Part shown: one piece after another, positions 1 to 5,806 of the stretch | Layout of the letters: every line of letters starts with the position of its first letter | Position numbering within the stretch: position 1 is the stretch's first letter | Source: CAYOEZ01 sp964402955 | GTDB taxonomy: Bacteria; Chloroflexota; DTOL01; DAOUCN01 | Assembly: GCA_964402955.1 (NCBI GenBank) | Contig: CAYOEZ010000211.1 | Coordinates: forward strand, 1 to 8,371 | DNA: 8,371 nt | Direction: 5' to 3' | Program-made: the position numbers and the translations under genes | Notes under the pieces: model-generated | The model's database searches: none | Told to the model about the DNA's origin: nothing | What the model saw: only the letters and a program-made list of their open reading frames with translations

Positions 1-4
1 TTTC

Positions 5-88
5 TTACCTGCCGAGATAGTGTCGCGGTGGCCGGCGGCAGGTAAGAAACCTGCCAATGCGTTCTTGCTCCTGCTTGTTCGTTGGCAT
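5..88 (-). pseudogene. Interrupted gene start inside the tandem repeat (copy 1)
   Basis: This is an exact copy of the small frame at 146-229, displaced by the 141-bp period. It has the same AGGAG (100-96), the same ATG at 88-86 and the same TAA in the palindrome at 7-5. That an initiation region is repeated with its spacing intact is the main reason for recording it. It could equally be a fortuitous open frame in repeated DNA. Confidence 0.3.
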
Positions 89-145
89 GTTCATTCTCCT
101 ACCATGTACCAAATGAAGGGAAGTCTTTCCTGTAGGGCAGGTTTC

Positions 146-229
146 TTACCTGCCGAGATAGTGTCGCGGTGGCCGGCGGCAGGTAAGAAACCTGCCAATG
201 CGTTCTTGCTCCTGCTTGTTCGTTGGCAT
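146..229 (-). pseudogene. Interrupted gene start inside the tandem repeat (copy 2)
   Basis: On the minus strand an AGGAG sequence (241-237) sits 7 nt before an ATG at 229-227, which opens a frame beginning MPTNKQEQERI. After those 11 codons the frame enters the palindromic element and stops at a TAA inside it (148-146), giving 27 residues. A second ATG two codons upstream (235) is too close to the AGGAG. The start signal looks genuine, but the codons after ERI are repeat sequence, so I read this as the 5' end of a gene cut by the palindromic element and then copied in tandem. It lies downstream of the epimerase in the same direction. The intact gene, if it exists, would be left of the window. 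The product is not recognised. Confidence 0.35.
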
Positions 230-272
230 GTTCATTCTCCTACCATGTACCAAATGAAGGGAAGTCTTTCCT

Positions 273-341
273 GTAGGGCAGGTTTCTTACCTGCCGAGAT
301 AGTGTCGCGGTGGCCGGCGGCAGGTAAGAAACCTGCCCTAC
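273..341. repeat. 69-bp REP-like element with 23-bp perfect inverted repeats
   Basis: The arms 273-295 and 319-341 are exact reverse complements, separated by a 23-nt spacer (296-318). Each arm contains its own smaller palindrome, with a 7-bp stem and 5-nt loop, so the RNA or single-stranded DNA could fold either as one long 23-bp hairpin or as two short ones. The size and nested symmetry resemble REP/BIME-type intergenic elements or a tiny MITE, but no family is assigned. The right arm runs into the epimerase gene and supplies its stop codon. Transcribed from the minus strand, it lies directly at the end of the oxidoreductase-epimerase operon and could stabilise or terminate that mRNA. Confidence 0.8.
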
Positions 342-1150
342 GGATTTCCGCGCACGCCGTCCTGCGGCTGGTAGCCGAGGACGTCGCGTGCGTGCTGGAT
401 GTCACCGATGTTGTAGTCGGAATCGGAGAGACCGAAGAAGACGTCGAAGCGCAGGCTTTCCGGCGCGTCGATGCTGCGCCGCACAAGCTGCGCCACGTCG
501 CGCCGGCTGCACCAGTGCATGCGGGCATCGGCGTCTGGCGGCGGCTCTTCGGCGAGCACCCAGGCAATGCGCAAGCAGATGCACGACAGGCCATACGCGT
601 AGGCATAAACGTGCGCCAGCGCCTCGCCCCACGCCTTACTCGCGCCGTAGAGGCTCATGGGGCGCGTGGGCTGTGTCGTGGTCAGTCGCGCAAAGCCGTC
701 AGGCGCAAAACGGGTGAAGTCCCCCTTCAGCAGCGACGTGTACGGCTCATCCAGGTGGTAGCCGTGGATCACCTGCATGCTGCTGGCGCTGACGATGCGC
801 TTGACCCCTGCCTGGCGGCACGCCTCAAAGACATTGTACGCGCCGATGATGTTGTCGTTGAGCACACTCACCCACTCCGCCTCGACGTTGGGGTTGGCAG
901 CCATGTGCACAACCACGTCCATCCCCTGCACAGCCTTCTGCAGGGCAGAGACATCGCTGAGGTCGGCCACGAACAGCCGGTCATCGGGGATTACGCACAG
1001 ATCGCGTGCGGGGAGGCGATCGGAGGGGTGTTGCCGCCGCGCCAGACCGTACACATCGTAGGCGGCCGGCAACTCGCTCAACGTGCGGTAGACGGTGTTG
1101 CCGATCAGTCCATAGGCGCCGGTTATCAGAACTCGCTTGGCTTGTGCCAC
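338..1150 (-). CDS. NAD-dependent epimerase/dehydratase, uronate-dehydrogenase-like
   Basis: A short-chain dehydrogenase of the extended type (270 aa). Visible are the Rossmann nucleotide motif GAYGLIG (11-17), an acidic DLSD after strand 3 (63-66), the NN/NI-type helix segment near 99-101, an active-site serine region SASS (121-124) and the catalytic YGASK (Tyr168, Lys172). The short C-terminal half and the ending with GYQPQD resemble hexuronate dehydrogenases, which oxidise uronic acids to aldarolactones with NAD+, but other sugar-nucleotide or sugar substrates are possible. I choose the GTG at 1150-1148 because GAGGA lies 6 nt upstream; a TTG at 1174 would add 8 residues without a ribosome site. 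The gene follows the oxidoreductase by 82 bp and is probably in its operon. The TAG stop (340-338) is contributed by a palindromic repeat, so the last residues may differ from the ancestral protein. Confidence 0.88.
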   Translation of the reverse strand: MAQAKRVLITGAYGLIGNTVYRTLSELPAAYDVYGLARRQHPSDRLPARDLCVIPDDRLFVADLSDVSALQKAVQGMDVVVHMAANPNVEAEWVSVLNDNIIGAYNVFEACRQAGVKRIVSASSMQVIHGYHLDEPYTSLLKGDFTRFAPDGFARLTTTQPTRPMSLYGASKAWGEALAHVYAYAYGLSCICLRIAWVLAEEPPPDADARMHWCSRRDVAQLVRRSIDAPESLRFDVFFGLSDSDYNIGDIQHARDVLGYQPQDGVRGNP

Positions 1151-1170
1151 ACTTCGTCCTCGCAATAAAG

Positions 1171-1218
1171 GCAAAGCATTGTGGCGGTCACAGGTACATA
1201 ACCATCACAATGCTCTGC
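1171..1218 (-). promoter_or_regulatory. Strong RNA hairpin between oxidoreductase and epimerase genes
   Basis: In the minus-strand transcript, positions 1218-1201 can pair with 1188-1171 over 18 positions: 15 Watson-Crick pairs, two G-U wobbles and one A-C mismatch, closing a 12-nt loop. Read as plus-strand RNA the arms would carry two mismatches instead of one, so the structure suits the operon mRNA better. It begins 15 nt after the oxidoreductase stop and ends 10 nt before the epimerase ribosome binding site. A short UUUAUU follows, too weak for a clear terminator. Likely roles are mRNA processing or stabilisation, or partial attenuation between the two genes. Confidence 0.6.
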
Positions 1219-1232
1219 GTCACTTGTCGAAC

Positions 1233-3104
1233 CTACTTGGGCAGGTGCTGCTCGACCCAGGGAATACCCAACTGCCACAACTTGGCTGAGGTGGGCATGC
1301 CGGTCTGCGCATCCCATCCCATCAAGGTATAGTACTGGCTAATGGCCGTCTCCAGCTCGTCCGGCAGCACCGGCTTCTCGTTGATCGTCTTGGTGACGTG
1401 GGGCTTCTGCATGCGCTTAGGCAGTGTGTCGTCGGCTCGGGTCATGCCTTCGCGCATGTTGAAGACACGCGCCATGGTGACCGTCCGCTCACCAGACATC
1501 AGCAGCTCCAATGGGTTGGTTTTCCAGCCGGTGATAGACCTGACGATGTCAGACACCTGGTCGCGGTCCCAGGGCAGGAAACAGCAGCAGCCGATGTTGT
1601 TGAGCAGCCAATGCCAATTGGCGGCGCACATCAAGGCCCACACCTTGGCGCCGTTCATGTCGGTTTCGGCCACGGTGTCATAAGATCCCCAGCCCAAAAC
1701 GCCCTCCTCCAGTCCCTCCTTGTCCAGCCCACCATCCCACATGTTGTGCAGGTGGTCGGCGCCTGTCGGCGACACAGCATAGCCCAGGGCCTGGCCATGG
1801 CGGGTGCGGCCCTCGTGCATGGGGAACGGCTGGCTCTTGACGTTGATGGCGAAGTCTTTGGCCCCCTTGCCGATCTTGGCAGCCGCGATCTCGGTCCCTT
1901 CGGCCAGCAGATCGCCCAGCCCTTCGCGCTCACAGATCATGCGCGTCAGCTCGACCATGGCTTTGCCGTTGCCGAAGCGCAGATCAAGCCCGCCGGTGTC
2001 TTTCTTGGTCAAGATGCCGTTTTCATAGCATTCCATGGCGAAGGAGACGGCCATGCCGCAGGAGATCGTGTCCAGACCATAGGCATTGCAATACTCGTTG
2101 GCCTTCGAGATCGCACGCAGGTCATCCACACCGCAGTTAGTGCCGAATGCGCCCACGGTCTCGTACTCCGGCCCGCCGTACTGCGGATCAACCTTGTAAT
2201 CAGCGTCGTCGACTCTCACGATGCGCTTGCAGGCGATCGGGCAGGCAAAGCAGCTTCCCCGGTCAATGAGGATGGTATCGCGCATCGCCTCGCCGCTGAC
2301 CTTGTCGGCGCCTTCAAACTGCCCGTCCTGGAAGTTGCGCGTCGGCAGCCGTCCCTCCTCGTTCAGGCTGAGCAGCCCGGAGTCAGTGCCCTTGTCGTGC
2401 AAATCGGCCGACTTCTCGGCCCAGTGCTCGCTCATCCACCTGGCCAGCTCTTTGACGCCATCAGGGTTGGCGACGGGAATGCTGGTGTGCCCGCGGGCGG
2501 CAATGCACTTGAGGTTCTTCGACCCCATCACCGCGCCGACACCGGTGCGCCCGGCGGCATGTTTGAGGTCATTGATGACACAGGCGATGCGCGACATCTT
2601 CTCACCGCCCGGGCCGATCATGGCCAACCGCGCCTGCTTCTCGCCCAGCTCGGCGCGCACGGCAGCCTGAGTGTCGATCGTCGTCATGCCCCACAGGTGC
2701 GCGGCCGGACGAAGCTCGTACTGACCATCATGCAGCCAGAGATAGACCGGCCTGGCGGCCTTGCCGTGGACAACGACAGCGTCGAAGCCAGCCCGCCGCA
2801 TCTCTGCGCCAAAGAAGCCGCCGGCGTCAGCTTCCCCATAGCCGCCGGTGAGCGGCGACTTGCAGCCGACCGCGCTGCGACCTGCGCCGCCGATGGGAAC
2901 GCCGGTAACGGCGCCGCCAGCCATAATCAGCACATTGTCCGGCCCCAGCGGATCAGCCCCTTTGGGCACTTCCTTGAGCAGATAGTAACCGACGAAACCG
3001 CTGCCGCCGAGATAGCGGCGATAGAAGAGCTCGAGTGGCTCCTCGACCGTGAATGTGCTCGTGGTCAGATCAACGTGCAGAATTTTCCCTGCATACCCGT
3101 TCAT
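1233..3104 (-). CDS. Aldehyde:ferredoxin oxidoreductase family protein (tungsten/molybdenum)
   Basis: A 623-residue protein, full length for the family, whose members oxidise aldehydes to carboxylic acids and pass electrons to ferredoxin using a bis-pterin tungsten (or molybdenum) cofactor and one [4Fe-4S] cluster in the cytoplasm. The N-terminus MNGYAGKILHVDL is the family opening. GPGGE (165-169) and GRTGVGAVMGSKNLK (185-199) are conserved cofactor-domain motifs. The cluster motif CFACPIAC gives Cys285, Cys288 and Cys292, with the fourth ligand expected among Cys506-508. The start is the ATG at 3104, 9 nt after AAGGAGG; the GTG at 3110 is only 3 nt from it. The gene has its own promoter (3181-3209) and precedes the epimerase. 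The family covers several substrate classes (general aldehydes, formaldehyde, glyceraldehyde-3-phosphate, benzoyl-CoA-reductase-type subunits), and the substrate cannot be fixed from sequence. Confidence 0.96.
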   Translation of the reverse strand: MNGYAGKILHVDLTTSTFTVEEPLELFYRRYLGGSGFVGYYLLKEVPKGADPLGPDNVLIMAGGAVTGVPIGGAGRSAVGCKSPLTGGYGEADAGGFFGAEMRRAGFDAVVVHGKAARPVYLWLHDGQYELRPAAHLWGMTTIDTQAAVRAELGEKQARLAMIGPGGEKMSRIACVINDLKHAAGRTGVGAVMGSKNLKCIAARGHTSIPVANPDGVKELARWMSEHWAEKSADLHDKGTDSGLLSLNEEGRLPTRNFQDGQFEGADKVSGEAMRDTILIDRGSCFACPIACKRIVRVDDADYKVDPQYGGPEYETVGAFGTNCGVDDLRAISKANEYCNAYGLDTISCGMAVSFAMECYENGILTKKDTGGLDLRFGNGKAMVELTRMICEREGLGDLLAEGTEIAAAKIGKGAKDFAINVKSQPFPMHEGRTRHGQALGYAVSPTGADHLHNMWDGGLDKEGLEEGVLGWGSYDTVAETDMNGAKVWALMCAANWHWLLNNIGCCCFLPWDRDQVSDIVRSITGWKTNPLELLMSGERTVTMARVFNMREGMTRADDTLPKRMQKPHVTKTINEKPVLPDELETAISQYYTLMGWDAQTGMPTSAKLWQLGIPWVEQHLPK

Positions 3105-3180
3105 GGTCACGTGCCTCCTTTAATGGATGTGGATAGTGGGAAGGGGACGCCGACAGGCAAACTGTGGGTACACTGCGACT

Positions 3181-3209
3181 ATTGTAAAGTGTGCGGCGCT
3201 GCGTGTCAA
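3181..3209 (-). promoter_or_regulatory. Sigma-70-type promoter of the oxidoreductase-epimerase operon
   Basis: On the minus strand TTGACA (3209-3204) is followed after exactly 17 nt by TACAAT (3186-3181). Transcription would start near 3174, leaving about 70 nt of leader before the ATG at 3104. That leader is short for a molybdenum- or tungsten-cofactor riboswitch, and none was recognised. Confidence 0.75.
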
Positions 3210-3216
3210 TGCCCCG

Positions 3217-3245
3217 TTGCGCCTGTACCCGGTTTATGCTATTAT
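3217..3245 (+). promoter_or_regulatory. Probable ndk promoter, back to back with the oxidoreductase promoter
   Basis: TTGCGC (3217-3222), 17 nt, then TATTAT (3240-3245). The -35 matches consensus in three positions and the -10 in five. Its -35 end is 8 bp from the -35 of the divergent promoter. A perfect 10-bp palindrome, TGTTGCAACA (3251-3260), covers the expected start point and could be an operator, though so short a palindrome may be chance. Confidence 0.5.
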
Positions 3246-3316
3246 CGTTATGTTGCAACAGACGCGAAGGGCGAACGATCCGTTCGCAGCCCAGACTTAC
3301 AAGGAGAAAGCAAGAT

Positions 3317-3769
3317 ATGGAGCGTACGCTCGTCATTGTCAAGCCCGATGGTGTCCAGCGCGGGCTGGTTGGGGAAATTGTGCAGCGTTTCGAGAAGCGC
3401 GGCTTTCGCATGGTGGGGATGAAGATGGTGCAGGTCAGCCGCGACCTGGCCGAGCAGCACTACGCCGTACACAAGGGCAAGTTCTTCTATGATAGCTTGG
3501 TCACATACATTGCGTCCAGCCCGGTCGTTGCCATGGTGATCGAAGGCCACGAAGCGATTAAGACTGTGCGCTTGATGGTCGGCTCGACCCGTCCCTATGA
3601 GGCAGCGCCCGGCACGATTCGCGGCGACCTGGCCATGATGGGTCTGCGCAACCTTATCCACGCCTCCGATGCGCCGGAGACAGCCAGCAGCGAAATCAAC
3701 CTCTGGTTCAAGCCTGCTGAGGTGCTCGACTACACGCGCGACGTGGACAAGTGGGTGTACGAACAGTAG
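3317..3769 (+). CDS. ndk: Nucleoside diphosphate kinase
   Basis: A 150-residue cytoplasmic enzyme that transfers the gamma-phosphate of ATP to nucleoside diphosphates through a phosphohistidine, balancing NTP and dNTP pools. The sequence opens with ERTLVIVKPDGVQRGLVG, contains GTIRGD (99-104) and carries the active-site motif NLIHASDA with His115; the common form is HGSDS, and Ala in those two positions is tolerated by the family signature. The C-terminal Asp-Tyr/Trp-rich end is typical, so the protein is complete. AAGGAG (3301-3306) lies 10 nt before the ATG. The gene is monocistronic, diverging from the oxidoreductase operon and converging on rsfS. Confidence 0.98.
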   Translation: MERTLVIVKPDGVQRGLVGEIVQRFEKRGFRMVGMKMVQVSRDLAEQHYAVHKGKFFYDSLVTYIASSPVVAMVIEGHEAIKTVRLMVGSTRPYEAAPGTIRGDLAMMGLRNLIHASDAPETASSEINLWFKPAEVLDYTRDVDKWVYEQ

Positions 3770-3780
3770 AAAGATTCAGG

Positions 3781-3810
3781 CTACCCGCGTCACACTAATG
3801 AGGCGGGTGG
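3781..3810. terminator. Hairpin between convergent ndk and rsfS
   Basis: CTACCCGC (3781-3788) pairs with GCGGGTGG (3803-3810), allowing one T-G pair, with two further inner pairs and an 8-nt loop. It begins 12 bp after the ndk stop and ends 8 bp before the rsfS stop. No clear T-run follows on either strand, so this is a hairpin suited to a shared, two-way transcription end rather than a textbook intrinsic terminator. Confidence 0.4.
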
Positions 3811-3818
3811 CAGTTCAC

Positions 3819-4163
3819 CTATTGCATGCGTAGCACGATGGGTGCGGCATTCCACAATTGCTCGAGTGAATAGTAATCTCGCTCGGCTTCTGTGAAAATG
3901 TGGATGATGACGTCACCGAAATCGAGCAACACCCATCCCGACTCGCCGATGCCTTCACTGTGCAGGGGCTTGACGCCGGCGTCCGCCAGGGTATCAAAGA
4001 TCGCGTCGGCGATGGCGCCAGTCTGGCGGCTGCTGCCGGCGGTGCAGATCACGAAGTAGTCAGCGATCGACGTCAGGGCGTGAATGTCGAGCAAGACGAT
4101 ATCAGTCGCCAGCTTGTCTGACGCAATATCAACGATCTGACGGGCGAGTTGTGATGACTCCAG
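3819..4163 (-). CDS. rsfS: Ribosome silencing factor RsfS (probable CTG start)
   Basis: RsfS (Iojap family) binds ribosomal protein uL14 on the 50S subunit and blocks joining with 30S, lowering translation in starvation. The family core is clear: LTSIADYFVICTAGSSRQ (30-47), GIGESGWVLLDFGDVIIHIF (71-90) and ERDYYSLEQLW (94-104). The standard N-terminus (LESxxLARxIVDIASDKxAxDIVLLDI) is fully present but no ATG, GTG or TTG precedes it in frame up to a TGA at 4229-4227. The first codon of the family alignment is a CTG at 4163-4161, with AGGAGG (4177-4172) 8 nt upstream, so I take CTG as the start, giving 114 aa. The only standard alternative, a TTG at 4094, would delete 23 conserved residues. It is transcribed from the promoter at 4292-4320. 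Confidence 0.93.
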   Translation of the reverse strand: MESSQLARQIVDIASDKLATDIVLLDIHALTSIADYFVICTAGSSRQTGAIADAIFDTLADAGVKPLHSEGIGESGWVLLDFGDVIIHIFTEAERDYYSLEQLWNAAPIVLRMQ

Positions 4164-4171
4164 ACGGCTAC

Positions 4172-4177
4172 CCTCCT
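4172..4177 (-). promoter_or_regulatory. Shine-Dalgarno site that selects the CTG start of rsfS
   Basis: AGGAGG on the minus strand is the best ribosome binding site in the neighbourhood. The codon at the correct distance (8 nt) is CTG, which coincides with the start of homology to RsfS proteins. Confidence 0.75.
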
Positions 4178-4291
4178 GAGGTGGCGGACTTGGCTGGAAT
4201 TCGCCTGAACACGCGTGTGGTCGAGATCACGTGCTCGGTGATGCGCGGCATTGGCCCCGCAGCGGCGACATTCCAGTCTCTATATGCTGCC

Positions 4292-4320
4292 ATTATACCC
4301 TAAGAAGAGCAGGAAGTAAA
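4292..4320 (-). promoter_or_regulatory. Sigma-70-type promoter of rsfS
   Basis: On the minus strand TTTACT (4320-4315), 17 nt, then a perfect TATAAT (4297-4292). Transcription would begin near 4285, leaving a leader of about 120 nt before the CTG. The site lies just upstream of the divergent permease gene; no equally good plus-strand promoter was seen for that gene. Confidence 0.65.
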
Positions 4321-4335
4321 CAAGGTGAGGCGGCT

Positions 4336-5478
4336 ATGACCAGGTTTCGAGTCACGCTGACCACCCGCGGCGCTGTTTTGCTCGTCGTGCTGGGGATGGG
4401 CTTCGTTTTCCTGTGGAGCGTGCGGCCCGTTCTGCCTCCGCTGATCTGGGCGCTGATTGTTGCCTACATCTTCGACCCTGCGATCAGATGGATATCGCAG
4501 AAGCTGCACGTGCGGCGCGGCGTGATCGTTGCTCTTCTTTTTGCCATCCTCGTCGCCTCTCTGACCTGGGGGTTCTTCGCACTGCGTCCCATCCTGTTAC
4601 GCGAGATCCACGACCTGACGATCGCCATCCCGCGCATTTTGTCGGACATGGAAGCGTACATCCTGGGCACAACGCCGATTGACATTATGGGCACGGTGAT
4701 TGATCCCACCGACCTCAGAAACGAACTGACCAAAGCGGCCCAGAGCAGCCTGTCCGGCCTGGGCAGGCAGGCGATTCCCTTCATGGTGCGCGCCCTCAGC
4801 TCGATCTTCCACGTCGTCCTGTTCCTGATTGCCACCTTCTACTTGATGATGGATCTCGACAAGGTGGGGCCTGGTATTGTCAACTTCCTGCCCCGCCGCT
4901 GGCGCGTGCAGGTGATCCCACTGTTGCGCGACATGGAGCGCGTGCTCGGCAACTACATGCGCGGCCAGGTCCTGCTGATCGGCATCATGTCCGTGGCCAG
5001 CCTGATTGCGCTGAGCGCGCTGCAGGTGCGCTACTCGCTGCTGCTGGCGATTGTGACGGGGGTGGTGGAGATATTTCCCGTCGTCGGGCCGTGGGCGGCC
5101 GGCGCGATTGTGGTCAGTGTGTCGCTGACGCAGCCGACAACGCTCTTTGGCGGCAACAGCGCCGTCCTGGCCGCAGCCATCGCCGCGACCTATTTCATCC
5201 TACGCCAGTTGGAAAACATTTTTGTCATCCCCAACGTCGTGGGCAAAGTTATGGAGATGCATCCGCTGCTGGTGCTCTTTGCGCTCACCGCCGGCGGCCA
5301 CCTGGCCGGGCTGCTGGGCGTGCTAATCGCCGTGCCGATCGCCGCCGTTGTGAAGCTCGTCCTCGCCTTCCTGCGCGGCAAGCTCAGGGAGGAAGAACGT
5401 GCCTACAGCGCAGAGAGACGGAGAAAAGCGGCCGGCGTCAATTCAGGCCAGGGATCGGACGGAGACGACGAAGAATAG
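4336..5478 (+). CDS. AI-2E family membrane permease
   Basis: An integral membrane protein of 380 residues from the family that includes TqsA (autoinducer-2 export) and PerM-like and ion-antiport members. Hydrophobic segments fall at about 12-29, 33-46, 62-83, 152-172, 210-230, 232-262, 274-290 and 309-345. Family signatures are YMRGQVLLIG (207-216), EIFPVVGPWAAG (245-256), QLENIFVIPNVVGKVMEMHPL (291-311) and GGHLAGLLGVLIAVP (320-334). A charged, acidic tail (about 350-380) ends the protein. The ATG at 4336 is chosen because AAGGTGAGG lies just before it and the hydrophobic N-terminus follows; upstream in-frame codons lack a site. Autoinducer transport should not be assumed, because the family is functionally mixed and no signalling genes are nearby. 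Confidence 0.93.
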   Translation: MTRFRVTLTTRGAVLLVVLGMGFVFLWSVRPVLPPLIWALIVAYIFDPAIRWISQKLHVRRGVIVALLFAILVASLTWGFFALRPILLREIHDLTIAIPRILSDMEAYILGTTPIDIMGTVIDPTDLRNELTKAAQSSLSGLGRQAIPFMVRALSSIFHVVLFLIATFYLMMDLDKVGPGIVNFLPRRWRVQVIPLLRDMERVLGNYMRGQVLLIGIMSVASLIALSALQVRYSLLLAIVTGVVEIFPVVGPWAAGAIVVSVSLTQPTTLFGGNSAVLAAAIAATYFILRQLENIFVIPNVVGKVMEMHPLLVLFALTAGGHLAGLLGVLIAVPIAAVVKLVLAFLRGKLREEERAYSAERRRKAAGVNSGQGSDGDDEE

Positions 5479-5499
5479 GCAAATTGCCCTGATCACGGC

Positions 5500-5528
5500 T
5501 TGACATGTCCAGATGTCTGCGCTATAAT
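5500..5528 (+). promoter_or_regulatory. Perfect-consensus promoter of tRNA-Asn
   Basis: TTGACA (5500-5505), exactly 17 nt, then TATAAT (5523-5528). Both hexamers match the sigma-70 consensus at every position, as often seen for stable RNA genes. The tRNA begins 15 nt after the -10. Confidence 0.92.
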
Positions 5529-5543
5529 ACTTGTGTTCCACAT

Positions 5544-5618
5544 TCCTCGATAGCTCAACGGTAGAGCGGGCGGCTGTTAACCGCAAGGTTCTAGGTTCGA
5601 ATCCTAGTCGAGGAGCCA
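5544..5618 (+). tRNA. tRNA-Asn (anticodon GUU)
   Basis: The cloverleaf can be drawn in full. The acceptor stem 5544-5550 pairs with 5608-5614 over seven pairs. The D stem GCTC/GAGC is at 5553-5556 and 5564-5567. The anticodon loop CTGTTAA (5574-5580) carries GTT at 5576-5578. The T arm CTAGG-TTCGAAT-CCTAG is at 5591-5607. The discriminator is G5615, and CCA is encoded (5616-5618). The outermost pair of the anticodon stem is a G-A mismatch. The 3' half from anticodon-loop position 37 onward is repeated at 8042, which marks this gene as a likely integration site. Confidence 0.97.
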
Positions 5619-5667
5619 TAAGCAAACCTGACCCGCAAGCCATGTGGCTTGCGGGTTTCTTGGTGGC
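5579..5667 (+). repeat. Direct repeat, left copy (tRNA 3' half plus terminator)
   Basis: This copy is aligned without gaps to 8042-8130. The first 42 bases are identical and the next 47, which hold the terminator, differ at six positions. This copy is inside the functional tRNA-Asn gene and would be attL in the integration model. Confidence 0.92.
5632..5661 (+). terminator. Intrinsic terminator of tRNA-Asn
   Basis: CCCGCAAGCC (5632-5641) pairs perfectly with GGCTTGCGGG (5646-5655) around a 4-nt loop and is followed by TTTCTT. Confidence 0.9.
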
Positions 5668-5694
5668 GGCGACCGGACGTCAGTCGCGCAGTTA

Positions 5695-5723
5695 TTGCGC
5701 CCGTTGACCGTTTGTGCTATGAT
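5695..5723 (+). promoter_or_regulatory. Probable promoter of the low-complexity secreted protein gene
   Basis: TTGCGC (5695-5700), 17 nt, TATGAT (5718-5723). The -35 hexamer and spacing are the same as in the ndk promoter proposed here. Transcription would begin near 5730, about 77 nt before the GTG start. Confidence 0.45.
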
Positions 5724-5806
5724 CGTTGCGCAGTTGCGCTCGAACCACCCGCTTTTGTTCCCGCTCCCACATCACGGGGCAACACTTATCCCCGAGGAAT
5801 CTTCGT

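Larger units (their letters stand above)
1..337. repeat. 141-bp tandem repeat array, two full copies and a partial third
   Basis: Positions 1-141 and 142-282 are identical by eye, and 283-337 repeats the first 55 bases of the unit before the sequence changes. Each unit holds two mirror-image copies of a 19-bp palindrome (GGCAGGTTTCTTACCTGCC and its complement), separated by about 23 bp, then roughly 70 bp of non-palindromic sequence. The array starts at the window edge, so its true copy number is unknown. Units of identical sequence rule out a CRISPR array. The minus strand of the non-palindromic part contains a ribosome binding site and a gene start (see the small reading frames here). Confidence 0.95.

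Noticed and set aside
1..337. CRISPR array
   Set aside because: The units between palindromes are identical to each other, so there are no distinct spacers; no cas gene is present.
20..1168. A 382-codon open frame on the plus strand across the repeats
   Set aside because: It is composed of translated repeats followed by the antisense of the epimerase and shows no domain.
3105..3174. Molybdenum/tungsten cofactor riboswitch in the oxidoreductase leader
   Set aside because: The leader inferred from the promoter is about 70 nt, and no such fold could be recognised.
1398..3422. A 674-codon open frame on the plus strand
   Set aside because: It is antisense to the oxidoreductase, whose protein carries all family motifs in the other strand; a high-GC coding sequence commonly leaves such a shadow frame.
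4231..4335. N-terminal extension of the permease from an upstream ATG
   Set aside because: The extra residues are not hydrophobic or family-like and no ribosome site precedes that ATG, while the ATG at 4336 has a good one.
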